Shown: positions 23,928 to 32,964 of the stretch, in pieces
Position numbering within the stretch: position 1 is the first letter of the stretch
Layout of the letters: each line of letters begins with the position of its first letter
DNA from: Pseudomonadota bacterium
GTDB lineage: Bacteria > Pseudomonadota > Alphaproteobacteria > Rhodobacterales > Rhodobacteraceae
Direction of reading: 5' to 3'
Length of the DNA stretch: 33,091 nucleotides
Assembly: GCA_963205075.1 (NCBI GenBank)
Contig: CAUJIU010000171.1
Location: forward strand, 1-33,091
Program-made: the position numbers and the translations under genes
Notes under the pieces: model-generated
Told to the model about the DNA's origin: nothing
The model's database searches: none
What the model saw: the letters and a program-made list of their open reading frames with translations, nothing else

Positions 23928-24974
23928 CTAGGTGTAGGACGGCCGGATGAGCAGGTTGGGGATGTTCTCGCGGAAGATGATCCGCGGTTCGATGAACTTG
24001 CGCGACAGGCTCGGGACCGAGGACGCGATCGACCCCAGGAGGGCGATCACCGCCTGCTCGGCCAGCAGGCGCGAGTTCTGGTCGATCACCGCGTCGACGG
24101 TGCCGTCCAGCAGCAGACCGCGTGACTCGGACGTGTGGTCGTGGCAGACAAACACCATGTCAAGGGCGCGGCCGGCCTCCTTGAGCGCCTGCGCGATGCC
24201 GAACCGTCCGCCGCCGACACAGTAAATGCCTGCCAGCTCCGGGTCCGTTTCCAGCATCCGGCGGCCCAGCTCATGGCCCTCGACGCGGGCATCCTGCACC
24301 TCGCCGGTGCTGGTGATGGCGATGCCGGGAAACTCCTCCTTCAGGATCGAGCGGAAACCCATCTCGCGCTCCTCGTGGCCGCGATACCGCCGCGACCCCA
24401 GGACCAGGCCGACCCTGGCCGGGCGCCGGGCGATCAGGCGGCCGATCAGCAGCCCCGCGACCCGGCCGGCCGCGACATTGTCCACCCCGACATAGGCGGC
24501 GCGCGGAATTGACGGCACGTCGGAGGCGATGGTGACCACCCGTGTCCCGGACTGCGCGATATCCTTGAGCAGTTCGCGGGTGCGCGGGTGATCGGTGGCC
24601 ACCACCCCGATGCCGCTGGTGCCGGGCGACAGCCGCGCGGCGGCTTCCTCCAGATCGGCGGGGTCGAGCCCCCTGAGCTGGTGCACCCGCACCGAGGCAA
24701 CCAGTGGCAGGCGCTCGCAGAACTCCTCGATCTGCCCGGCCAGTTCACGAAGAAACGAGTTGGTCCCGATCGGCATCAGGAATTCCAGCTTCGCCGGATG
24801 GGCGGGCAGGGGCGTGTTGTCTGCCTCCGGCAGATAGCCCAGGTCACGCGCCGTCGACAGGATCTTGTGACGGGCCGCAGCGCTGACGCCGGGCCGGTCA
24901 TTGAGCACCCGGTCCACGGTCGCGGTCGACAGCCCCGAGGTCTCGGCAATGGTCCGGATTGTCGCCTTTTTCAT
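23928..24974 (-). CDS. LacI-family transcriptional regulator
   Basis: This 348-residue protein has an N-terminal LacI helix-turn-helix (TIRTIAETSGLSTATVDRVL, residues 5-24, then NDRPGVSAAAR) and a type I periplasmic-binding-protein-like sensor domain from about residue 60 (LEFLMPIGTNSFLRELAGQI; YVGVDNVAAGRVAGLLIGRL; DAVIDQNSRLLAEQAV). The ATG at 24974 has AGGAGG upstream; a longer open frame to 25076 is not supported. It is divergent from the SDR-led operon across a 140-base gap and presumably represses it, with the imported sugar-like compound or a derivative as effector. The sensor domain resembles the binding-protein type of the importer it sits beside. Confidence 0.93.
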   Translation of the reverse strand: MKKATIRTIAETSGLSTATVDRVLNDRPGVSAAARHKILSTARDLGYLPEADNTPLPAHPAKLEFLMPIGTNSFLRELAGQIEEFCERLPLVASVRVHQLRGLDPADLEEAAARLSPGTSGIGVVATDHPRTRELLKDIAQSGTRVVTIASDVPSIPRAAYVGVDNVAAGRVAGLLIGRLIARRPARVGLVLGSRRYRGHEEREMGFRSILKEEFPGIAITSTGEVQDARVEGHELGRRMLETDPELAGIYCVGGGRFGIAQALKEAGRALDMVFVCHDHTSESRGLLLDGTVDAVIDQNSRLLAEQAVIALLGSIASSVPSLSRKFIEPRIIFRENIPNLLIRPSYT

Positions 24975-25114
24975 CCTGCCTCCTGACCAACTTCTGGGCC
25001 AGCCCGAAAAAGAAATCAAGAAAAGATGTAGGCATGATGTGAAATGATGGCTTCTCGGTTTGAAAGGCCGGGGCATCGCGGATTAGGAGTGAACCAGTCA
25101 GTTGGGGGGCCAGA
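24975..25114. other. Divergent intergenic region between lacI and the SDR operon
   Basis: This 140-base gap holds the start signals of two divergent units. It is AT-richer than its surroundings around 25005-25065. ATGATG occurs twice (25034-25039 and 25044-25049) as a short direct repeat. I found no CG-centred palindrome of the usual LacI-operator form and no convincing -35/-10 pair, so operator and promoter remain unassigned. Confidence 0.4.
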
Positions 25115-25867
25115 GTGGCGGAATTCACGAACAGACGAGTCCTGGTGACCGGCGCGGCCGGCGGATTGGGCACGGAGCTTTGCGCCCGGCTGGTGAGCGC
25201 GGGTGCGCATGTGATCGGCACCGACAGATCCGATGCCAAGCTGGACCGGCTGGCGACACTGGTTGCCGGCGGTCCGGGGCGTCTGACACCGGTGCTGCTG
25301 GACCAATCCGATCCGGCCGCCGCCAGAGCCACCGTCGCGGCGCTGGTGCAGGTGCATGGAGCGATTGATTCGCTGGTCAACAATGCCGGCATCTATCCGA
25401 AGTCATTTGCCGTCGATCAGGACGCCGATGAAATGAGACACGTGTTGGATATCAACGCAATAGCGGCGACTACTCTGGTTGGCGCGGTGGCGCCCGGCAT
25501 GAAGGCGGCGGGGTTCGGGCGGATCGTCAACGTCGCCTCGATCACCTTTGTCCTCGGGTTCACCGAACTGTCGGCCTATGTGGCGTCCAAGGGGGCACTG
25601 GTCGGCCTGGCGCGGGTCTGGGCGCGGGAACTGGGGCCGGACGGGATCACCGTGAACTGCATTTCCCCCGGGGCTTTCCTGACCGATGCCGAAAAGATCC
25701 ACCCCGACCCGGCGGGATACAACCAGCATGTTCTGGACAGCCAGGCCGTCAAGCGCCGTGGCGAGCCGGCGGATTTTGCCCATGCGGTGATGTTCCTCCT
25801 TGACCGGCGCAGCGGCTTTGTCACCGGGCAGAATCTTACGGTTGATGGCGGATGGGTGATGCAATGA
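25115..25867 (+). CDS. Short-chain dehydrogenase/reductase (SDR) family oxidoreductase
   Basis: This 250-residue classical SDR binds NAD(P) through TGAAGGLG (12-19). D37 in IGTDRS at the end of beta-2 suggests NAD preference. NNAGI is at 89-93 and the catalytic triad is S142, Y155 and K159, with the normal 13-residue S-Y spacing. The C-terminal LTVDGGWVMQ matches the family. The start is GTG with a GGGGG stretch 5 bases upstream, a modest ribosome site. Its stop overlaps the enoyl-CoA hydratase gene as ATGA. It would oxidise a secondary alcohol of a sugar, sugar acid or 3-hydroxyacyl-CoA-like intermediate. The operon contains both sugar transport and CoA enzymes, so the substrate class is open. 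Confidence 0.93.
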   Translation: MAEFTNRRVLVTGAAGGLGTELCARLVSAGAHVIGTDRSDAKLDRLATLVAGGPGRLTPVLLDQSDPAAARATVAALVQVHGAIDSLVNNAGIYPKSFAVDQDADEMRHVLDINAIAATTLVGAVAPGMKAAGFGRIVNVASITFVLGFTELSAYVASKGALVGLARVWARELGPDGITVNCISPGAFLTDAEKIHPDPAGYNQHVLDSQAVKRRGEPADFAHAVMFLLDRRSGFVTGQNLTVDGGWVMQ

Positions 25868-26631
25868 GCGGCACGGTAGATTTTGAAATTGATGGCTTTG
25901 TGGCAACCATAACCCTCAACCGGCCCGACAAGCTCAACGCGGTCAGCCGCGAGATGGCGCGCGCCATGGAACAGGCGGTGGCGCGCTGCAACAGCGAAGA
26001 CATCCGCGCCGTGATCTTCACCGGGGCGGGCGAGCGGGCTTTCTGCGCCGGCAGCGACATAAGGCAGCTCGACGAGTTCCAGACCCTGTGGGAGCTGCGC
26101 AATCGCGAGGATTACTGCGCCTCGGTGCGCCGGATCCGGCGGCCGGTGATCTGCGCCATCAACGGCTATGCGCTGGGTGGCGGGCTGGAAATGGCGATGG
26201 GCGCCGATATCCGCATCGCCAGCGAAACCGCCCGGCTGGGCGCCCCGGAAATCAAGCTGGGCTGGATCGGTGGCGGCGGCATGGCGGTCCAGCTGTCACG
26301 CAGCGCCGGTTTCTCGAATGCCGCGCTGATGCTGATGACCGGCGATCCGGTCGATGCCCAGACCGCCTGCCGATGGGGACTGGTCAGCGAGGTCTGCGCG
26401 CCGGACCGGCTGATGCCACGCGCCCGCGAGATCGCGCGGGCCATCGCCGCCCGGGCCCCGATTGCCGCCGAACACGCCAAGCTCAATCTCGACGCGGCCG
26501 CCAACATGCCCGCCGAACTGGCCATGCGCTACGAGCTGGACCTGCAAACCGTCGCCTTCGCCACCGACGACGCCGACGAGGGCCGCCGGGCCTTTGCCGA
26601 GAAACGACACCCCAATTTCAAGCGGCGCTGA
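25864..26631 (+). CDS. Enoyl-CoA hydratase/isomerase (crotonase) family protein
   Basis: This 255-residue crotonase-fold enzyme starts at ATG 25864, which overlaps the SDR stop (ATGA); an in-frame ATG at 25852 lies inside the SDR gene. CoA-binding sequence FCAGSDIRQL is at 60-69 and the oxyanion-hole glycines are in GYALGGGLEMAMG. Both acidic residues used by hydratases are kept: E109 (GGGLE) and E129 (GAPEIKLG). This points to a hydratase or dehydratase rather than a bare isomerase. Members include CaiD, which acts with the CoA-transferase CaiB in carnitine metabolism; a CaiB-family gene lies downstream in this operon. An acyl-CoA substrate is expected, although the operon also encodes a sugar-type importer. 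Confidence 0.93.
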   Translation: MSGTVDFEIDGFVATITLNRPDKLNAVSREMARAMEQAVARCNSEDIRAVIFTGAGERAFCAGSDIRQLDEFQTLWELRNREDYCASVRRIRRPVICAINGYALGGGLEMAMGADIRIASETARLGAPEIKLGWIGGGGMAVQLSRSAGFSNAALMLMTGDPVDAQTACRWGLVSEVCAPDRLMPRAREIARAIAARAPIAAEHAKLNLDAAANMPAELAMRYELDLQTVAFATDDADEGRRAFAEKRHPNFKRR

Positions 26632-26678
26632 CTGGCGCCATCTCACGACCAGCGTTTCACATCACGGGAGGAACCACC

Positions 26679-27599
26679 ATGAAACGTCTAATCTCCGCAG
26701 CCATCATGGCTGCCGCACTTGCCGGACCTGCCGCAGCGCAGGACAAGCAGGTGTTCTATCTTCTGAGCCACGGCGGCGAGTCCGATCCGTTCTGGATCGA
26801 CTGGAACGCCGGGGTCAACAATGCCTGCGAACTGCTGCAGGTTACCTGCAACGTGTCGTTCTCGGGCGGCGACAGCGCCGTCCAGAAGGAAGCCTTCAAC
26901 GCTGCCATCGCCTCGCAGCCCGATGGCATCGCCACCACTTCGGCGCAGCCGGGGCTCTGGGTCGAGGAGGTCGCGCTGGCCAAGTCCAACGGCATCCCGG
27001 TCGTCTATTTCAACACCGATGACCCCGATACCGGCCGCGACGCCTATGTCGGCGCCGACCTGCTGGAGGCCGGCAAGATCTGGGCAAACTACCTCGTCGA
27101 CAACGGCCTGGTAGCGGCGGGCGACCATGTGTTCCTGCCCGTCGAGGTGCCCGGCGCGTCCTATCAGCAACTCGAGACCCAAGGGATCGCCAGCGTCTTT
27201 GATCCGCTGGGCATCACCTATGACGTGGTCGATGCCGGGGTCGATCCGGCCGGCGTCATCAACAAGATGGGCGAATACATGATCGCCAACGATGTCGATG
27301 CCGTCATCGCGCTTGGCGATATGGTCGCCTCATCGGTGCAAAGGGTGTTCGACAATGTCGGCGTGGCGCCGGGCTCGATCCCGGTCGTGGGCTGGGGCAA
27401 CTCGAACGAAACCGCGATGGCGGTGCGTGACGGCTATGTCAACGCCGCGCTCTGGCAGTATCCCTCGGCGCAGGGCTTCATGCCGGTAGCGCTGCTGAAA
27501 CAGGCCGCCGACGGCAACCCGTTCGGCTTCAACATCATCACGCTCGCCCTCTATGACCAGACCAGCGTGCAGCCGATCCTCGATCTCTACGCTCAATGA
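26679..27599 (+). CDS. Sugar ABC transporter periplasmic substrate-binding protein (RbsB/FrcB-like)
   Basis: This 306-residue type I periplasmic binding protein starts at ATG 26679 with GGGAGG upstream. The signal peptide is MKRLISAAIMAAALAGPAAA, cleaved after residue 20. The mature protein starts QDKQVFYLLSHGGESDPFW; aromatic residues near the start and after DPFWIDWNAG could stack on a sugar. Later blocks are DGIATTSAQPGLW, GIPVVYFNTDDPD, ALGDMVA and VVGWGNSNET. It is followed by a stable hairpin and then permease and ATPase genes, the order seen in FrcBCA systems. The ligand is unknown; a sugar, polyol or sugar-acid is likely by family. Confidence 0.93.
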   Translation: MKRLISAAIMAAALAGPAAAQDKQVFYLLSHGGESDPFWIDWNAGVNNACELLQVTCNVSFSGGDSAVQKEAFNAAIASQPDGIATTSAQPGLWVEEVALAKSNGIPVVYFNTDDPDTGRDAYVGADLLEAGKIWANYLVDNGLVAAGDHVFLPVEVPGASYQQLETQGIASVFDPLGITYDVVDAGVDPAGVINKMGEYMIANDVDAVIALGDMVASSVQRVFDNVGVAPGSIPVVGWGNSNETAMAVRDGYVNAALWQYPSAQGFMPVALLKQAADGNPFGFNIITLALYDQTSVQPILDLYAQ

Positions 27600-27606
27600 A
27601 ACCGGC

Positions 27607-27635
27607 GCCGCCCCCCCATGTCAGGGCGGGGCGGC
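27607..27635 (+). terminator. Intercistronic stem-loop after the second sugar-binding-protein gene
   Basis: GCCGCCCC (27607-27614) pairs perfectly with GGGGCGGC (27628-27635). Inside, CCC (27615-27617) pairs with GGG (27624-27626) across a one-base bulge, closing a 6-base loop. TCCTTTC follows. It begins 7 bases after the binding-protein stop and precedes the permease gene, as at the other two importers. Confidence 0.65.
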
Positions 27636-27660
27636 TCCTTTCACCCAAGGGACAAGAAAC

Positions 27661-28638
27661 ATGGGTTCCGGCAGCTTCTCCTCGGTCCTGAAAAAACCCG
27701 AGACCACCTCGTTCATCATTCTGGTTCTGGTCATGGTCGGCTTCACGCTGGCCAATGACCGGTTCCTGTCACCGCTGAACATCTCCAACCTTCTGGCCTT
27801 CATGCCGGAACTGGGCATCATCGCGCTCGGGATGACCCTGTTGCTGACCGCCGGCGAGTTCGACCTTTCGGTCGGTGCGGTCTTTGCGCTGACGCCGGTT
27901 TCGACGCTGCTGATGGTGCAGAACGGCGGATTGAGTCTTGAACTGGCGCTGGTCATCGCCTTTGCCGCGACCTTTCTGGTCGGGGCGCTGAATGGATTTC
28001 TGGTCACCAAGGTCGGAATCTCCTCCTTCCTGGTCACGCTTTCGATGCTGCTGATCGTGCGCGGCACGACGCTGGTTCTGACCCAGGGCTTTCCGCTCAA
28101 CAGCTGGGACGGGGACAACTGGCTGCGCACCGCACTTGCCGGCAGCTTCTACATCGGCACCGTCCGCATCTATGCCTCGCTGATCTGGTTCGCCGCGCTC
28201 GGCCTGCTGGCGCTCTATGTTCTCAACGTTGCCAAGGTCGGCAACTGGATCACCGCCATCGGCTCCAACCGCAGCGCCGCGGTGGCGCGCGGGGTGCCGG
28301 CGGACAAGGTCAAGATCTGGCTGTTCATCGCCACCTCGATGCTGGCCGGTCTGGCCGGAGTGATCTCGTCGCTGCGGATTGCCTCGGCGTCGCCGGTGGC
28401 CGGCAGCCAGTACGAGCTGGAAGTGATCGCCATGGTCGTCGTCGGCGGCACGGCGCTGACCGGCGGGCGCGGCACCATCATCGGCACCATCATCGGGGTC
28501 CTGATGCTCAGGATCATCCGCAACGGCATCGTGCTGGTCGGAGTTCCGGGCCTGGCCTTCAACATCTTTGTCGGCGTCATCATCCTGGCCATGCTGGTCC
28601 TGCACGCCAGGTTCAACAAGTCCTCGGAAAGGAAGTGA
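27661..28638 (+). CDS. Sugar ABC transporter permease (CUT2/FrcC family)
   Basis: This 325-residue integral membrane protein has about nine hydrophobic segments, starting at SFIILVLVMVGFTLA (residues 17-31). Family landmarks are TAGEFDLSVGAVFAL near 63-77, FLVTKVGISSFLVTL, IGSNRSAAVARGV and VVGGTALTGGRGTIIGTIIG. The ATG at 27661 has AAGGGA upstream; the open frame extends back into the binding-protein gene but has no better start. The ATPase start follows within 3 bases of its stop. With the binding protein and a single-domain ATPase it forms a complete importer. Confidence 0.93.
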   Translation: MGSGSFSSVLKKPETTSFIILVLVMVGFTLANDRFLSPLNISNLLAFMPELGIIALGMTLLLTAGEFDLSVGAVFALTPVSTLLMVQNGGLSLELALVIAFAATFLVGALNGFLVTKVGISSFLVTLSMLLIVRGTTLVLTQGFPLNSWDGDNWLRTALAGSFYIGTVRIYASLIWFAALGLLALYVLNVAKVGNWITAIGSNRSAAVARGVPADKVKIWLFIATSMLAGLAGVISSLRIASASPVAGSQYELEVIAMVVVGGTALTGGRGTIIGTIIGVLMLRIIRNGIVLVGVPGLAFNIFVGVIILAMLVLHARFNKSSERK

Positions 28639-28640
28639 TC

Positions 28641-29428
<788 letters not shown>

Positions 29429-29429
<1 letters not shown>

Positions 29430-30637
29430 TGCGGCTCTTTGAAAGGGAAATGTCGCGGCGCGAGGTCGCCGCCCATGCCGGCGACCTGTCGCAATTCGCC
29501 GGGGTGCGCCTGATGACGCTGTGCGACGGGCTCGAACGCGGCATCCGGATGCTCGAGTTCCGCACGGGCACCGGGCTGCGCTTCACGGTGCTGGTCGACC
29601 GGGCCATGGACATCGCCGATTGCGACTGGCGCGGCATGGCCGTCGGCTGGCACTCGCCGTCGGGCTTCCGGCATCCTGCCTTGCACGAATATGAAGGCGA
29701 GGGCGGGCTGGCCTTCCTGCGGTCCTTCTCGGGGCTGATGGTCACCTGCGGGCTGGACCACATCCTGTTCATGCGGGAGGTGGAGACGGGCCACTATGCC
29801 TACGGGCCGCGTCCGACCGCATCGCATTCGATCCATGGCCGGGTCGGCACCATACCGGCGCAACTGACCGGCTACGGCACCCGCTGGGAGGGGGATCGCT
29901 GCCATCTCTGGGCCGAGGGCGTGATCCGGCAGGCGGCGGTCTTCGGCGAAGACCTGGAGCTGACCCGCCGGATCGAGATCGAGGTCGGCACCAACGATAT
30001 CCGCCTGTCGGACGTGGTGCGCAACCGCGGCTTCTACGAGACGCCGCACATGTATTGCTATCACATCAATGTCGGCCACCCGGTGCTGTCGGAGGGCTCG
30101 CGCTACCTGGCGCCGGTCCGCGATGTCATCTGGGCCGCGCATGCAGACAGCTATCGCGACCAGCAGGTCGGCTACCGCAGCCTGTCGGGGCCGAAAGAGC
30201 GGTTTCACGAACAGGTCTGGCAGCACGACATGGCGCCGGATGGCAATGGCGCGGTCTCGGTGGCGCTGGTCAATGACCGGCTGGGGCTGGGCTTCGAGGT
30301 CGTGACCCGCAAGGACCAGTTCCCCTGCATGTACGAGTGGCAGAACCTGCAGGCCGGCCAGTATGCGCTGGGGATCGAGCCCTCGACCCATCATGTGACC
30401 GGCAATCAGGCGGCCCGGGACCGGGGCGAGATGATCTGGCTGGGGCATGGCGACGAGCGGCGCTATGACAGCACCTTCCGCATCCTGACCAGCGCCGCCG
30501 AGATCGCTGCGGCGGGGGCCCGCACGGCCCACCAGCCGCAGCCCGACATGGACTATCCGCCGCTCTCCGGGCGGTTTCCCGCCCTGACCGGCCGCCGCCC
30601 GAGGCATGATTCAGCAATTGAAAGACCCAAACCATGA
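29429..30637 (+). CDS. DUF4432 family protein (aldose 1-epimerase-like fold)
   Basis: This 402-residue cytoplasmic protein belongs to DUF4432, related to galactose mutarotase/aldose epimerases. Visible blocks are the N-terminal GIRMLEFRTGTGLRFTVLVDRAMDIAD (read in two parts around residue 45), SGLMVTCGLDH, SIHGRVGTIPAQ and HMYCYHINVGHPVL, then a C-terminal ALGIEPSTHHVTG. Conserved His and Glu residues typical of mutarotases are present, but I cannot assign catalysis. It is translationally coupled to both neighbours (TGATG upstream, ATGA downstream). Members often sit in sugar-uptake operons and may interconvert anomers or sugar forms. This supports a carbohydrate-like ligand for the importer despite the CoA genes around it. 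Confidence 0.85.
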
Positions 30638-31830
30638 GCATTCTCAAAGGTATCCGCGTTCTGGACTGTTCGATAGCCATGGCGGGTCCGTTTGCCGCGC
30701 AGCGCATGGGCGACATGGGCGCCGATGTCATCAAGGTCGAGCCGGTCACCGGCGAGTGGCAGCGTCACGCCTCCGCAGGCGGCGCCAGGGGCAACCGGAT
30801 CAACGTCTCGTTCCTGTCGCTCAACCGCAACAAGCGCTCGCTGTCGGTGGATCTCAAGACCGATGAGGGCCGCGCGGTGCTGCTGGAGGCGGTCAAGACC
30901 GCCGATGTGTTCTTGCAGAACTACCGCCCCGGCGTGGCCAAGCGGCTTGGGGTCGATTACGAGACACTTGCGTCGGTCAACCCGCGTCTGATCTACGTGT
31001 CCATGTCAGGCTATGGCGAGGACGGACCCTATGCGATGCGACCCGGTCAGGACCTGATCCTGCAAGGCATGTCGGGGGCGATGAAATCGACCGGGCGCGC
31101 CGGCGAGCCGCCGACGGCGGCGGGGCAGTATCTGGTGGACGCGATCACCGCCTATTCGGCCTTTGAAGGCGCGCTGGCGGCGCTGTTTCACCGTGAACGC
31201 ACCGGCGAGGGGCAGAAGGTGGAGGTCAACATGCTCGATGCCATCACCACCTTGCAGATGCAGGAACTGACCGTCTTCACCAAGGGCGGCATCGCCCAGA
31301 CCCGCAGTCAGGAGCCGCATGCCCATGTCTATATCCGCGCCCCCTACGGCGCCTTCCAGACCGCGGACGGCTACATCATCCTGGCCTTTCCGCCGCTGGA
31401 CCAGCTGGGACGGATCTTCGGCAACCAGCGCTTGCAGGAGCTCGACGCCGAACAGCACGGCTTCAGCCATCGCGACGAGATCTTCCGCATCACCCGCGAG
31501 GCGTTGCTGGCGCGGCCTTCGGCCGAATGGCTGGATATCTTCGACAAGGCCGGGATCTGGGCCGGGCCGGTCTATGGCTATCAGGATCTGGTCGACGATC
31601 CGCAGATCGCCCATAACCGCACCTTCGTCGAATACGATCACCCGACCGAAGGTCACGTCAAGGCGCCGGGCTTTCCGATCCGCTTTTCCCGGACCCCCTG
31701 CGAGGTGCGCCGGGGCGCGCCGCTCAATGGCGAGCATTCCCGCGAGATCCTGGCCGAACTGGGCTTTGACGAGGCGCGCATCGCACAGCTGACCAGGGCC
31801 GGCATCGTCCATGACGAGGCCGATCGATGA
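30634..31830 (+). CDS. CaiB/BaiF-family (class III) CoA-transferase
   Basis: This 398-residue enzyme moves CoA from an acyl-CoA donor to a carboxylic acid. The N-terminal block is RVLDCSIAMAGPFAAQRMGDMGADVIKVEP (split around residue 20). The conserved GYGEDGPYAMRPGQDLILQ lies near 126-144. The catalytic aspartate that forms the acyl-anhydride is D169 in GQYLVDAITAY, the same number as in formyl-CoA transferase. The C-terminal half has GPVYGYQDLVDDPQIAHN. Starts and stops overlap both neighbours as ATGA. In this operon it would activate a carboxylate to its CoA thioester for the hydratase. Acyl donor and acceptor are unknown. Confidence 0.93.
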   Translation: MSILKGIRVLDCSIAMAGPFAAQRMGDMGADVIKVEPVTGEWQRHASAGGARGNRINVSFLSLNRNKRSLSVDLKTDEGRAVLLEAVKTADVFLQNYRPGVAKRLGVDYETLASVNPRLIYVSMSGYGEDGPYAMRPGQDLILQGMSGAMKSTGRAGEPPTAAGQYLVDAITAYSAFEGALAALFHRERTGEGQKVEVNMLDAITTLQMQELTVFTKGGIAQTRSQEPHAHVYIRAPYGAFQTADGYIILAFPPLDQLGRIFGNQRLQELDAEQHGFSHRDEIFRITREALLARPSAEWLDIFDKAGIWAGPVYGYQDLVDDPQIAHNRTFVEYDHPTEGHVKAPGFPIRFSRTPCEVRRGAPLNGEHSREILAELGFDEARIAQLTRAGIVHDEADR

Positions 31831-32957
31831 GCCGAAGCTTCAAGGGCCTGACCTGGGATCACCCGCGCGGCAAGGACGCGCTTCTGGCCGCCGCAGCGCG
31901 GATCGACCCCGACCGGGACGGCTTCTCGCTCGACTGGGATCTCCAGCCGCTGGAAGGTTTTGAAAGCGCGCCGATCGCGGATCTGTGTGCCCGCTACGAT
32001 GTCGTGGTGATGGATCACCCGCATCTGGGCGAGGCCCTGACCCACAACTGCCTGACCCCGTGGGACGACCTGCTGCCCGCGCATCGATTGCAGGCGCTGG
32101 CCAGCGCCACCATGGGCGCCAGCCTGAAGAGCTACCAGATGCAGGGCCGGCTCTGGGCGCTGCCTCTGGACGCGGCCACCCAGGTCATGGCGCGGCGCGC
32201 CGATCTGGTGCCGGACTGTCCCGACGACTGGGCGGCGGTGCTGAAGATGTCGCGCCAGACCGGCAAGGTGGCGGTCAGCTGGGCGGGCCCGCATGCGCTG
32301 ATGTCGTTCTTTTCGCTTTGCGTGGCCAATGGCGATCAGCCCGGCGGGCCGGACCTGGTTCGCGACGACACGGCCATCGCCGCCTTGGAAATACTGCGCG
32401 AACTGCTGAGTCACGCCCCGGCCGGGACGCAGCGCCTCAACCCCATCGGTCTTCTGGATGCCATGACGTCCGGCGACGAGATCGGGCTCTGTCCGCTGGT
32501 CTATGGCTATGTCACCTATGCCGCCGCCGGCCGGCCCCGGCGCGTGGACTTTTCCGATGCGCCCCGGGGCGCGGCGGGGCGCGGATCGGTGCTGGGCGGC
32601 ACCGGCATCGCCATGTCCCGGCGCGCCCGGCCGGTCATCGGACTGATCGAGCATCTCGACTGGCTCATGAGCCATCAGGCGCAGGTGTCCTTCCTGCCCG
32701 ACCATTCCGGCCAGCCGAGCCTGCGCGCGGCCTGGGCCGATGATGGCGTCAACCAGCGCTGGGGCGGCTTTTACCGGCAGACCGCGCAAACGCTGGAAAC
32801 CGCCTGGGTGCGGCCGCGCTTTGACGGCTATGTGGGCTTTCAGGTCTGCGGCGCCGAGATCCTGCAAGAGGCGATGGCACAGAACCGGCAACCGCGATCC
32901 ATGCTCGCCCGCCTGCGCGACGCATGGCGCGCGGCCAGCAACGGGGCTGCCGGCTAG
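31827..32957 (+). CDS. Solute-binding-protein homologue without a signal peptide
   Basis: This 376-residue protein resembles family 1 ABC solute-binding proteins: GRLWALPLDAATQVMARRADL (split near residue 110), a PDDWAAVLKMSRQTG lobe segment, and SVLGGTGIAMSRRARP near 250. The N-terminus, MSRSFKGLTWDHPRG, is polar and has no hydrophobic signal sequence or lipobox, so it is probably cytoplasmic. The ATG overlaps the CoA-transferase stop as ATGA; no upstream in-frame start would supply a signal. It is the last gene of an operon that already encodes a proper periplasmic binding protein. It may bind a ligand or intermediate in the cytosol, or may have become an enzyme or sensor; sequence cannot decide. 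The TWDHPRG start is shared by a poorly described group often found near CaiB-type genes, as I recall it. Confidence 0.75.
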   Translation: MSRSFKGLTWDHPRGKDALLAAAARIDPDRDGFSLDWDLQPLEGFESAPIADLCARYDVVVMDHPHLGEALTHNCLTPWDDLLPAHRLQALASATMGASLKSYQMQGRLWALPLDAATQVMARRADLVPDCPDDWAAVLKMSRQTGKVAVSWAGPHALMSFFSLCVANGDQPGGPDLVRDDTAIAALEILRELLSHAPAGTQRLNPIGLLDAMTSGDEIGLCPLVYGYVTYAAAGRPRRVDFSDAPRGAAGRGSVLGGTGIAMSRRARPVIGLIEHLDWLMSHQAQVSFLPDHSGQPSLRAAWADDGVNQRWGGFYRQTAQTLETAWVRPRFDGYVGFQVCGAEILQEAMAQNRQPRSMLARLRDAWRAASNGAAG

Positions 32958-32964
32958 GCCGATC

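Noticed and set aside
24975-25114. LacI operator in the lacI-SDR gap
   Set aside because: I looked for a CG-centred palindrome of 12-18 bases and found none; only short direct repeats are visible.
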